From: JAWOJB01 sp046484325
GTDB taxonomy: Bacteria; Actinomycetota; Acidimicrobiia; Spongiisociales; ZC4RG35
Assembly (NCBI GenBank): GCA_046484325.1
Contig: JAWOJB010000060.1
Coordinates: forward strand, 1-44,831
Direction: 5' to 3'
DNA length: 44,831 bases
Both the position numbers and the translations under genes were made by a program. The notes below the pieces were generated by a model. It did not search any database. It worked only from the letters and a program-made list of their open reading frames with translations, and was not told the origin of the DNA. This document shows positions 8,432-16,015 of this stretch, in pieces (the first letter of the stretch is position 1; the number at the start of each line of letters is the position of its first letter).

Positions 8432-9334
8432 TCAGCGGCCCGACCCCGGCGGGACCACCCCGGCGGAGGCGTCCAGCCACACCGCCGCCGGCCAGACGAC
8501 GCCGGCGGCGTCGGCGACTCCGACCACGGCCCGCCATCCCGTCCCGTTCGACCACACGGTCACAGCGGCGTCGGCGTTGGCTCCGGCAGCCTGCCGGGCG
8601 GCCGTCACCACCGCCTCGGGGGGGTCGGGGACGGGAGCGCCCCACTCGACATCCGGGCCTCCGATCGCCGCCGGGACGGGCCTCGGCACATCGATGACCC
8701 ATGGCGTCTCGCCGGTCAGATCGACCACCACCTCGACGGCGCCGTCCGGGACCCGCCGGTAGCCCGACGACGAGTCGCTTGCCGCCAGACGGCGGACGGC
8801 GACCTCCACCCGGAAGAGCCCGGGGGCCAGCGACTCCACCACCGTCGTCCGCGCCCACTCCACATACGACCGTCCGGAGCCGCCATGGGGTGCACCGGCG
8901 ATGGCAGCGATCCAATCGGGCGGCTCGGCCCCGTCGACGGTGAACCACCCCACGACGAACCACTCGGCGAGGGCTCCGGCGGTCGCCGAGAGGACGGCCT
9001 CCCCGGCCGCCATGAGGTCCGCCTCCGTGTACAGCGACGGTGACGGTGCCACCGCCGCTTCCACGGCCGATCCGCCGTCCGGGATGGACGTCACCGGGGC
9101 CGGAACCACCGGGGCCGTCGCCGCCGGCACGCTGCCCGGCGATGTGGCCGGAACGGTCAGCACCTCCGGCGTGGGCCGGAAGGTGCGGGCCACCCCGAAC
9201 ACCAGCACGCCGAGCAGGGTGAACGCCACCGCCGGATACACCCAGCGCCGGCGGTCGCTGCGAAGATCGACCAGGTCCTGCCAGGGAATGGACTCGTAGA
9301 CCTCGGGCTCGCCCCGGTGCTCGTCGCCTGCCAT
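8432..9334 (-). CDS. Membrane-anchored protein of unknown function
   Basis: The 300-residue product has a cytoplasmic N-terminus of about 30 residues, one membrane span (YPAVAFTLLGVLVFGVA, about residues 33-50), a proline/serine/valine-rich linker and an extracytoplasmic domain. The external domain has alternating short strands around WFVVGWFTVDG and VEVVVDLTGETPWVIDVPRP. The layout resembles single-pass proteins with an NTF2/TcpC-like outer domain, but I cannot assign a family. It diverges from the gene at 9400. TACGTT at 9346-9341 (minus) lies 6 bases before its ATG, consistent with leaderless transcription. Confidence 0.65.
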   Translation of the reverse strand: MAGDEHRGEPEVYESIPWQDLVDLRSDRRRWVYPAVAFTLLGVLVFGVARTFRPTPEVLTVPATSPGSVPAATAPVVPAPVTSIPDGGSAVEAAVAPSPSLYTEADLMAAGEAVLSATAGALAEWFVVGWFTVDGAEPPDWIAAIAGAPHGGSGRSYVEWARTTVVESLAPGLFRVEVAVRRLAASDSSSGYRRVPDGAVEVVVDLTGETPWVIDVPRPVPAAIGGPDVEWGAPVPDPPEAVVTAARQAAGANADAAVTVWSNGTGWRAVVGVADAAGVVWPAAVWLDASAGVVPPGSGR

Positions 9335-9399
9335 GACCGGAACGTACGGGCCATGACGGCACCACTCAAGGGGGTCGTACCCTGGGAACTCGGAGCGCC

Positions 9400-10041
9400 G
9401 TGACTAACGTCAGTGACTCGATGACCGTGAACCCCGACCCCCGCCCGGGCCGCTGGATCCTGCCCCTGATCGTGCTGGGGATGGTGGCGTTCACCTATTT
9501 CTTCGTTCAGAACCTCCCGGCGGCCGAGGTGGACACCCCCGACGGCGATACGACGACCACCACCGCCCCCGACGAGGGCTCGCAGCCCGACGACGGCACG
9601 ACGAGCACCGTCCCCGCCCCCGACCTCGACCCCGAGGTCGCTCAGTACCTGGCGTCGGTCGACGCCCTCGAGCAGCAGCTCACGAGCTTCCAGACCGAGA
9701 TGGCAGCCATCAACGGCGGGTTCGACGCCGACCCTCGTGAGATCTCCTTCCAGGAGGCGGAGGAGCGCCTGGTGACGCTGAGCGCCAATGTGGCGACCTG
9801 GTCCGAGAGCGTGGCCGCGCTCGCCGCCCCCGCCGGCCTCGAGGAGCCCCAGGCCGCCATGGTGTCCGCCGCCGCCGACGCATCGGCCGCCGCCGACGCC
9901 GTGCTCGCCGGGCTTCGCTCGACCGATCCCGGTGACGCGCGGAGGGAGGCCGCGGCCAACTTCGACGAGGCCGTCGCCGCATTCGGCGTGGCAGTCGACC
10001 AGGCGGTCAACCTGGCCGAGGCGGGCGCCGCAGGCGCCTGA
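9400..10041 (+). CDS. Membrane-anchored protein with an acidic linker and helical outer domain
   Basis: The 213-residue product has one N-terminal membrane span (ILPLIVLGMVAFTYFFV), a threonine- and aspartate-rich linker (DGDTTTTTAPDEG) and an alanine-rich, probably all-helical outer domain. I do not recognise the family. GTG at 9400 is preferred because GGAG lies four bases upstream; ATG at 9421 is the alternative. Its stop overlaps the start of the acetyltransferase gene (TGATG), so the two are co-translated. Confidence 0.6.
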   Translation: MTNVSDSMTVNPDPRPGRWILPLIVLGMVAFTYFFVQNLPAAEVDTPDGDTTTTTAPDEGSQPDDGTTSTVPAPDLDPEVAQYLASVDALEQQLTSFQTEMAAINGGFDADPREISFQEAEERLVTLSANVATWSESVAALAAPAGLEEPQAAMVSAAADASAAADAVLAGLRSTDPGDARREAAANFDEAVAAFGVAVDQAVNLAEAGAAGA

Positions 10042-11270
10042 TGCCCATCGAGATCCGGTCGATAACGGCGGACCACACCGCCGACTTCCTCCGGGCCATG
10101 TCCACGCCGTTCGCCTTCGACATCGAGGACGACGAGCAGGAGACGGAAGTCGCCCGGTTCCTCGACTTCTTCGAACCCGAGCGGGCCCGCTGCGCCTTCG
10201 ACGGCGATCGCATGATCGGGACCCTGGGCTCGTTCAGCTTCGGCATGACCGTGCCCGGCGGCGAGGTGCCCTGCGCCGGCACCACGATGGTCACCGTCCA
10301 GCCCACCCACCGCAGGCGGGGCATCCTCCGCTCCCTGATCGCCGCCCACTTCGACGACGCCCGCGAGCGGGGTGAGCCCATCGCCGCCCTCTACGCCTCC
10401 GACTCGGCGATCTACGGGCGCTTCGGCTACGGCCTCGCCTCGCTCGACGCCCGCATGGAGATCGGGCGGCCCCACGTGCAACTCCACCGGCTGGCGGCGG
10501 ATCCGTACCCGGTTCGGGCGGTGACCGTCGGGGAGGCCGAGACCGTGTTCCCTCGACTCTTCGACCGTCTGCGGGCCGAGCGGCCGGGCATGTTCCGGCG
10601 CACGACGGGATGGTGGAGCGCTCGCCGATTCCACGACCCTCAGCGCCACAGGGAAGGGTTCACGGCCCAGCGTCTGGCCGTCGCCGACGGCCCCGACGGC
10701 CCGGCCGGCTACGTCCAGTACCGGCTCAAAGAGGGTTGGGTGGACCACCACGGGGCCCACACCGTCCGGGTGCGGGAGATCGTGGCACTCGAGCCCGGAG
10801 CCGCCGCCGGACTCTGGCAGCTCGTGCTCAACCACGATCTGGCGTCGAAGGTCGAGCTGTTCGGGCTGGCGATCGACGACCCGGTGTTCGACCTGATGGC
10901 GGGGTGGCGGCGGGCGGCACCCACCCTCGTCGACCAGTTGTGGGTGAGGATCCTCGACGTCACGGCCGCCCTCGCCGCCCGCCGCTACGCGACCGACGGC
11001 TCGGTCACCTTCGCAGTCCACGACCCCTGGACCGGCGCGACGTCCACCCACCGCCTCACCGTCAAAGACGGCATCGGGGCGTGTCAGCCATCGAGCGATC
11101 ATCCCGACGTCGAGCTCGACGTCGAGGACCTCGGCGCCTGCTACCTGGGTCGCTCCCGATTCAGAGCGCTCAACCGGGCAGGGCGCGTGACCGGGGGGCC
11201 GGACGCGTTGGCGGCCGCCGACGCCATGTTCGCCTGGGAGCCGGCCCCCTGGTGCCAAGAGGTGTTCTAG
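10041..11270 (+). CDS. Eis-like GNAT-family N-acetyltransferase
   Basis: This 409-residue protein has the tripartite Eis layout: an N-terminal GNAT domain, a second GNAT-like domain and a C-terminal SCP2-like domain ending in WCQEVF. The acetyl-CoA binding loop is seen as TMVTVQPTHRRRGILRSLI near residues 82-100, followed by ALYASDSAIYGRFGYG, a signature of the Eis family. Family members acetylate amines such as aminoglycosides or protein lysines, but the physiological substrate here is unknown. It starts at the ATG overlapping the preceding stop. A resistance role should not be assumed. Confidence 0.85.
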   Translation: MPIEIRSITADHTADFLRAMSTPFAFDIEDDEQETEVARFLDFFEPERARCAFDGDRMIGTLGSFSFGMTVPGGEVPCAGTTMVTVQPTHRRRGILRSLIAAHFDDARERGEPIAALYASDSAIYGRFGYGLASLDARMEIGRPHVQLHRLAADPYPVRAVTVGEAETVFPRLFDRLRAERPGMFRRTTGWWSARRFHDPQRHREGFTAQRLAVADGPDGPAGYVQYRLKEGWVDHHGAHTVRVREIVALEPGAAAGLWQLVLNHDLASKVELFGLAIDDPVFDLMAGWRRAAPTLVDQLWVRILDVTAALAARRYATDGSVTFAVHDPWTGATSTHRLTVKDGIGACQPSSDHPDVELDVEDLGACYLGRSRFRALNRAGRVTGGPDALAAADAMFAWEPAPWCQEVF

Positions 11271-11319
11271 GGCGGCCGTGCGCGGTGAGCGACGCGGCCT
11301 GCGGTGTGCGGCGTGCGGC

Positions 11320-11325
11320 CATAAT
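11320..11325 (+). promoter_or_regulatory. Candidate -10 element of glnA
   Basis: CATAAT differs from the TATAAT consensus by one base and stands out in otherwise GC-rich sequence, about 33 bases before the glnA ATG. It would give a short leader containing the AGGGGG ribosome site. No canonical GlnR box (paired GTNAC/GAAAC half-sites) is evident in the 88-base gap. Confidence 0.35.
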
Positions 11326-11358
11326 CGTCCTCGAGACCCGATCCGTCAGGGGGCATCG

Positions 11359-12684
11359 ATGGACCGCCAGGGTGATTACGTGCTCAGGACCGTGCGCGAG
11401 CGGGGGATCCGCTTCGTCCGGCTGTGGTTCACCGACGTCCAGGGATTCCTCAAGTCCGTGTCGATCAGTCCGCAAGAGTTGGAGACGGCCCTCGAGGAGG
11501 GCATGACCTTCGACGGGTCGTCGATCGACGGGTACGTCCGGGTGCAGGAGGCCGACATGCTGGCCCGGCCCGACCCCTCCACCTTCCAGGTGCTCCCGTG
11601 GAGAGCGGACGAGCAGGTGGCCAGGATGTTCTGTGACATCGTGACGCCCGATGGCGAGCCCTTCGACGGCGACCCCCGGACCGTGCTGAAGCGAAACCTC
11701 CGCCGCGCCTCCGAGCTCGGATACACGTTCTACGTGGCACCCGAGCTCGAGTTCTTCTACTTCGCCGATGCCGGGCCCGAGCCCCGGGTGCTGGACCGAG
11801 GCGGCTACTTCGACTTGACGCCGCTCGACGTCGCCCAGGAGTACCGGCGGGCCACCATCAACGCCCTCGAGGACATGGGGATCCCGGTCGAGCACTCGCA
11901 CCACGAGGTGGCGCCGAGTCAGCACGAGATCATCGTCCGGTACACCGATGCCCTCACGATGGCGGACAACATCATGAGCTTCCGGCTGGCCGTGAAGGAG
12001 GTGGCGATGGACCACGGCATCTACGCCACCTTCATGCCGAAGCCGCTCGAGCATCACGATGGCTCGGGCATGCACCTCCACATGTCGCTCTTCGAGGGAG
12101 AGCAGAACGCCTTCCACGCCGAGGGGACGGAGACCGGCCTCTCGGAGACCGGCGAGCGGTTCATCGCCGGTCTGCTCCACCACGCGCGAGAGATCACCGC
12201 CGTCACCAACCAGTGGGTGAACTCGTACAAGCGACTCGTCGAAGGTTTCGAGGCCCCGATCTACGTCTCGTGGGCGCGCAACAACCAGTCGACCCTCGTG
12301 CGGGTGCCGACAGCGAAGAAGGGCAAGACCTCGAGCGTGCGCGTGGAGTACCGATCGCCCGATGCCGCCGCCAACCCCTATCTGGCCATGTCCGTGCTGC
12401 TCGCCGCCGGGCTGGCCGGCGTCGAGGGGGGCTACCAGCTCCCGCCCGAGCTCACGGGGAACGTGTTCCGGATGAGCACGGCCGAGCGGACCGCCGCCAG
12501 CATCAGTCGGCTCCCCGGGACGCTGGCCGAGGCGCTCGACGCCATGGAGGGCTCCACGCTGGTCAGGGAGGCACTCGGGGAGCATGTGTTCGACTGGTTC
12601 CTCCGGAACAAGCGGCGCGAGTGGGACCGATACCAGCATCACGTATCGCGCTTCGAGCTGGAGACCTACCTCCCGATCCTGTGA
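11359..12684 (+). CDS. glnA: Glutamine synthetase, type I
   Basis: The 441-residue enzyme condenses glutamate and ammonia to glutamine using ATP. Hallmarks are MTFDGSSIDGY, APELEFFYF, NQWVNSYKRLV and the conserved region with EYRSPDAAANPYLA. The length of about 440 and lack of a typical adenylylation-loop tyrosine motif fit the shorter GSI-alpha or GlnA2-like group rather than adenylylated GSI-beta. ATG at 11359 is chosen over the upstream in-frame start because AGGGGG lies just upstream and the family begins here. It overlaps the following regulator gene (TGATG). Confidence 0.95.
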   Translation: MDRQGDYVLRTVRERGIRFVRLWFTDVQGFLKSVSISPQELETALEEGMTFDGSSIDGYVRVQEADMLARPDPSTFQVLPWRADEQVARMFCDIVTPDGEPFDGDPRTVLKRNLRRASELGYTFYVAPELEFFYFADAGPEPRVLDRGGYFDLTPLDVAQEYRRATINALEDMGIPVEHSHHEVAPSQHEIIVRYTDALTMADNIMSFRLAVKEVAMDHGIYATFMPKPLEHHDGSGMHLHMSLFEGEQNAFHAEGTETGLSETGERFIAGLLHHAREITAVTNQWVNSYKRLVEGFEAPIYVSWARNNQSTLVRVPTAKKGKTSSVRVEYRSPDAAANPYLAMSVLLAAGLAGVEGGYQLPPELTGNVFRMSTAERTAASISRLPGTLAEALDAMEGSTLVREALGEHVFDWFLRNKRREWDRYQHHVSRFELETYLPIL

Positions 12685-13322
12685 TGGACGTCGCCCTCTT
12701 CCCCCCGGTCTGCTCCGAGCCGCTCGGTTCGGCGCTCGCCGTGGCCGGCGTGCCGTGCCGGCCGGTCGACGACCTGGAGGCTGTGACCCAGACGGCGGCG
12801 GCCGCTTGGTCCCTCCTCATCGTCGAGCTCGGCGACGAGCCGATGCGCCGCCTCCGCCAGGCCGATGCCCTCGCCACCGCCACGGGCCTCCCGATCCTGG
12901 CGGTGGCCGAGCCGGCCCACTTCGCACTCGTCGAGCAGGCCGACGGGCTCGCCGACGTCATCTCCTCGCCCCCCGATGCCGCCGAGCTCGGCCTGCGGGT
13001 GAGGCGCCTCTCCCGGCGTACGGCGGGCACCGAGGTGCTCCGGCACCAGGACCTGGAGCTCAACACCCTGACCTACCAGGCGACCCTCGGGGCAGATCCC
13101 CTCGACCTCACCTTCATGGAGTACGAGCTGCTCAGGTTCCTCGTCGAGAACCGCGGCCGGGTCTGGACCCGCGAGCAGCTCCTGTCGAAGGTGTGGGGCT
13201 ACGACTACTTCGGGGGGGCGAGGACGGTCGACGTCCACGTCCGCCGGCTCCGCGCCAAGCTCGGCGACGAGCGAGCGGGGTGGATCACCACCGTCCGCTC
13301 GGTGGGGTACCGCTTCGGCTGA
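12684..13322 (+). CDS. GlnR-like OmpR-family transcription regulator
   Basis: The 212-residue protein has a degenerate N-terminal receiver-like domain (about residues 1-105) and a C-terminal winged helix. The DNA-binding part, LDLTFMEYELLRFLVENRGR followed by WGYDYFGGARTVDVHVRR, closely resembles actinobacterial GlnR, the orphan nitrogen regulator. The region just before it (LNTLTYQATL) matches GlnR's DEATYSAKL-type linker. The receiver has few acidic pocket residues, which fits an orphan regulator that is not phosphorylated. It is coupled to glnA by a one-base stop/start overlap, so control of nitrogen assimilation is likely. Confidence 0.82.
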   Translation: MDVALFPPVCSEPLGSALAVAGVPCRPVDDLEAVTQTAAAAWSLLIVELGDEPMRRLRQADALATATGLPILAVAEPAHFALVEQADGLADVISSPPDAAELGLRVRRLSRRTAGTEVLRHQDLELNTLTYQATLGADPLDLTFMEYELLRFLVENRGRVWTREQLLSKVWGYDYFGGARTVDVHVRRLRAKLGDERAGWITTVRSVGYRFG

Positions 13323-13332
13323 CCGTCGTACG

Positions 13333-13371
13333 TTGAGCAACTGCGTGGCCTGAGGCCACGCAGTTGCTCAA
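13333..13371. terminator. Perfect 18-bp hairpin between convergent operons
   Basis: TTGAGCAACTGCGTGGCC at 13333-13350 is followed by the loop TGA and its exact complement at 13354-13371. No T-tract follows on either side. The position between two convergent operons suggests a bidirectional terminator or mRNA 3' end stabiliser. The stop codon of the minus-strand methyltransferase (13370-13368) lies inside the right arm. Confidence 0.75.
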
Positions 13372-13973
13372 TCAACGGCTGGACGCTCCGCCCGCACGAG
13401 CGCGTCGACCGCGGTGACGATGCCGTCGTCGGTCTCCACCGCCCTCGTCACCTGCCCGGCTCTCACGATGGCGAGGGGGGCGAGCTCGGCCGCCACCGCC
13501 TCGGCCGTGTAGAGCACCTCGGGCACCTGGGGGCCGCCGTGCCCGTGCTCGAGGTTCTCGAGGTCGTGTCCGACCACGAGCACCGTTCCGCCGGGGGCGA
13601 CCGCCTCGACCGCCGACCGGAGAACCCCGGCCCGTTCGGCGGCCACCAGGTGGAGGTACATGACGGACACGAGGTCGTAGGCAAGCGGCGCCGGCTCGTA
13701 GGTCAGGAGGTCGTGACGGATCACGTCGACCTCGACCCCGCGGAGCTCGGCGAGCTCACGGGCCCGAGCCGTGGCCACCGCCGAGAAGTCGACGGCCGTC
13801 ACCGTCCACCCCCGCTCGGCCAACCAGACCGCGTTCCGGCCCTCGCCGCAGGCGAGGTCGAGCGCCCGGCCGGGGGCCATCTCCCCCACCTCGGTGACGA
13901 GGAACAGGTTGGGCTCGGCCGTCCACAGCCACGGGCGATCGGCGTATCGCCGGTCCCAGTCCTCGGCGTCCAC
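13368..13973 (-). CDS. SAM-dependent methyltransferase
   Basis: The 201-residue class I methyltransferase shows the SAM-binding motif ALDLACGEGRNAVWLAERG near residues 37-55, then VTAVDFSAVA and VMYLHLV. WDRRYADRPWLWTAEPN at the N-terminus is typical of TehB/thiopurine-methyltransferase-like small-molecule enzymes (family knowledge). It is the last gene of the sulfur operon, only 3 bases after DUF302, so methylation of a sulfur, selenium or tellurium compound is a reasonable but untested guess. Its stop codon is buried in the terminator hairpin. Confidence 0.82.
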   Translation of the reverse strand: MDAEDWDRRYADRPWLWTAEPNLFLVTEVGEMAPGRALDLACGEGRNAVWLAERGWTVTAVDFSAVATARARELAELRGVEVDVIRHDLLTYEPAPLAYDLVSVMYLHLVAAERAGVLRSAVEAVAPGGTVLVVGHDLENLEHGHGGPQVPEVLYTAEAVAAELAPLAIVRAGQVTRAVETDDGIVTAVDALVRAERPAVD

Positions 13974-13976
13974 GGC

Positions 13977-14372
13977 TCAGTGGGCCGTGGCGATGGCGTC
14001 ACGCACCATCTCGAGCCGGGTGCGAACCTCTCCTGCCACCCGATCGATCCCAGGCTTGCCGACGAGATGGAGCACCGCCTCGGGGTTCATGAAGTCGACC
14101 ATGACCCCGTCGCCCTCGAGCTGGCGCACCACGACGTTGCACGGCAACAGCACGCCGATGGCAGGGTCCGCCTCGAGCGCCTGGTGGGCGTAGGGGGGAT
14201 TGCACGCCCCGAGGATCAGGTAGCGGTCGCGATCGACGTCGAGCTTGGCCTTGAGAGTGGCCGCCACGTCGATCTCGGTCAACACCCCGAAGCCGTGGTC
14301 GGCCAGAGCGGTGCGGGCCAACGCGACGACCTCGTCGAAGTCACCGTGGATGGTGACGCTGAAGTGATACAT
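13977..14372 (-). CDS. DUF302 protein
   Basis: The 131-residue protein carries a DUF302 domain, recognised from the N-terminal GDFDEVVALARTALADHGFGV and the central LGACNPPYAHQALEADPAIG and LLPCNVVVRQLEGDG stretches. The two cysteines in those motifs are common in the family, whose biochemical role is unknown. It frequently occurs beside DsrE- and SQR-like genes. ATG at 14372 has AGGAG upstream, which decides the start over an upstream in-frame ATG. It lies 68 bases after dsrE2 and 3 bases before the methyltransferase. Confidence 0.85.
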   Translation of the reverse strand: MYHFSVTIHGDFDEVVALARTALADHGFGVLTEIDVAATLKAKLDVDRDRYLILGACNPPYAHQALEADPAIGVLLPCNVVVRQLEGDGVMVDFMNPEAVLHLVGKPGIDRVAGEVRTRLEMVRDAIATAH

Positions 14373-14440
14373 CCGGTCTCCTGGTTCATGGGTGCAGGGC
14401 CCACCGGGGCCCCGCACCGCTCCGGTCGATGAGCGCAACC

Positions 14441-14974
14441 CTAGATGAAGATGATCTGGGCCCCCTCCGACAGCTCCATGAAGTCGGACACGTTGATGAT
14501 GTCCTCGACCTCGTCGATCAGGTCGTCCTTGGTGAGCTCGGCCATGTCCACCGATAGCTTGCAGGCCCAGAACGTGGCCCCCATGTCGTGGAGGAGCTTG
14601 ACGAACTCGGGCACCTCGGGGATGTCGAGCCCGGCGATCTTTCCCTTCAGCATCTTGGTGGCCAGGGCCTGCATCCCCGGGAGGCCGGCGGCAAGCTGGG
14701 GGATCGAGGCCGAGCCCTTGCCGAGGTGCATCGCCGTGTTCCCCACCGCCGTGAACTTCAGGTGCTCCTGGGTGGCCTTGTTGATGATGTCCATGCCCCA
14801 GAAGGTGAAGAAGATGTGGGTCTCGATCCCCTCGCCCAGGGCCCCATTGGCCATGATGAGGGCCGGGTAGGCCATGTCGAGGTTCCCTTTCGAGCAGATG
14901 AAGCAGATCTTGCGATCGCTGCTCTCGTCACCGAAGTCGGGTACCTTCACCGGTGCTTCCTGCGTGCTGGTCAT
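14441..14974 (-). CDS. DsrE2-family sulfur carrier protein
   Basis: The 177-residue DsrE/DsrF-like protein belongs to the DsrE2 branch. Conserved cysteines are C24 and C27 in ICFICSKGNLDMAYP and C138 in TFWACKLSVDM, where sulfane sulfur is thought to be bound in this family. THIFFTFWGMDII is characteristic. Unlike many DsrE2 proteins it shows no evident membrane span. It sits 12 bases after the TusE/DsrC-like gene, and DsrE-type proteins typically pass sulfur to or from TusA and TusE/DsrC. This suggests a cytoplasmic persulfide relay downstream of the SQR-like enzyme. Confidence 0.88.
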   Translation of the reverse strand: MTSTQEAPVKVPDFGDESSDRKICFICSKGNLDMAYPALIMANGALGEGIETHIFFTFWGMDIINKATQEHLKFTAVGNTAMHLGKGSASIPQLAAGLPGMQALATKMLKGKIAGLDIPEVPEFVKLLHDMGATFWACKLSVDMAELTKDDLIDEVEDIINVSDFMELSEGAQIIFI

Positions 14975-14986
14975 GTCGGCGCCTCC

Positions 14987-15301
14987 TCAGACGCAGCCGG
15001 CGGGCTTGGGCACCCCGGCGATATAGGACATCTTCTTGGCCGGCTTCTTGGGGAAGAGGGTGAACAGGTCCTTGGTGGGGATCCCCGCCTCGTTCGTGAC
15101 CCGTCGCAAGGTCGGGGTCTCGCCCTGCGCCTGGTAGTCCTCCCGCAGGAACCGGATCGCCTTCCAGTGGGCGTCGGTCAGCTCGATCCCGATGTTGGCC
15201 GCCAACTGGGCGGCGATCTCCTCGCTCCACTCCCCGAACTCGGTCATGAAGCCCTCGTCGTCGACGTGGATCTCTCGGCCGGCGATGGTCGCATTGGCCA
15301 T
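14987..15301 (-). CDS. TusE/DsrC-family sulfur carrier with a single C-terminal cysteine
   Basis: The 104-residue protein has the full DsrC/TusE fold: IHVDDEGFMTEFGEWSEEIA near the N-terminus, then the helical region and the family C-terminus VPKPAGCV. The penultimate C103 (CysA) is present. The second DsrC cysteine (CysB, 11 residues earlier) is replaced by S92 in KKMSYIAG. Loss of CysB groups it with TusE-like or related carriers rather than the DsrC that forms a trisulfide with DsrAB; no dsrAB is in the window. It sits 12 bases from each operon neighbour. A sulfur-relay role is inferred. Confidence 0.9.
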   Translation of the reverse strand: MANATIAGREIHVDDEGFMTEFGEWSEEIAAQLAANIGIELTDAHWKAIRFLREDYQAQGETPTLRRVTNEAGIPTKDLFTLFPKKPAKKMSYIAGVPKPAGCV

Positions 15302-15313
15302 CGTGTGCTCCTT

Positions 15314-16015
15314 TCAATCGTCGGTGCCGGCCGGGGGCTCCTCGCCCATCGACCGGAGCATGCTCAGCAACCTGGAGAGCCCCCTCCTGACCTCGGGATC
15401 CCGCATCTCCTTCAGGAGGCCCAGCATCGACGGGGGGGGACCCTGCTCCTCCTGGCCCTGGACGGTGTTGATCGTCCGGCGCAGGAACAGCATGACCTCG
15501 GGCTGGGTCATCTCCTTCACGGTGTTGAGGATGAGGACGATGTTGTCGCCGAGTGCCTCGACGTCCTCCTCGGTGAACGAGGTCACCACCCGGTCCACCA
15601 CCCCCGCCCCGGCCCTGGCAAAGTCGAAATATCCGCGCTCTTCGAACACCTGCAGGCGATCGGTGAGGGAGCCAACGGCCAACGTGGAGAGCGGAGCCAC
15701 GTCCCTGCCTAGCTCGGCCAGGCTCTCGAGCTGCCGGAGCGACGCCTCGAGCGTGGGCAGGCTGCTCAGCAGGGTGCGGAACATCCGCGCCAGGTCCTCC
15801 AGCGTGACGTCGATCTCTCCGAGCTCCCGGGTGGCCGACTGCATCCCCTGGCGGGCCAAGGGGGCGAGGTCGTGGGAGAGCTCGGCCCAGCGCTCGCGCT
15901 GCTCCCGGCCTCGCCGGGCCTCGTCGACCAGGAACGAGACCTGGGCGGCGAGCAGGTCGAGGCGCTCATCGACGGTCGCCGCCTCGGCCGGCGGATGGCT
16001 GGTCGAGACGGTCAT
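15314..16015 (-). CDS. DUF1641 protein
   Basis: The 233-residue protein carries a C-terminal DUF1641 domain (about residues 140-225), with LILNTVKEMTQPEVMLFLRR and LLKEMRDPEVRRGLSRLLSM. The N-terminal half is predicted helical and charged, possibly coiled coil. DUF1641 proteins commonly sit next to SQR-like flavoproteins or formate dehydrogenases, and a role as membrane-side partner or electron-transfer accessory is suspected but unproven. Its ATG overlaps the SQR stop (ATGA), which supports a functional pair. Confidence 0.85.
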   Translation of the reverse strand: MTVSTSHPPAEAATVDERLDLLAAQVSFLVDEARRGREQRERWAELSHDLAPLARQGMQSATRELGEIDVTLEDLARMFRTLLSSLPTLEASLRQLESLAELGRDVAPLSTLAVGSLTDRLQVFEERGYFDFARAGAGVVDRVVTSFTEEDVEALGDNIVLILNTVKEMTQPEVMLFLRRTINTVQGQEEQGPPPSMLGLLKEMRDPEVRRGLSRLLSMLRSMGEEPPAGTDD

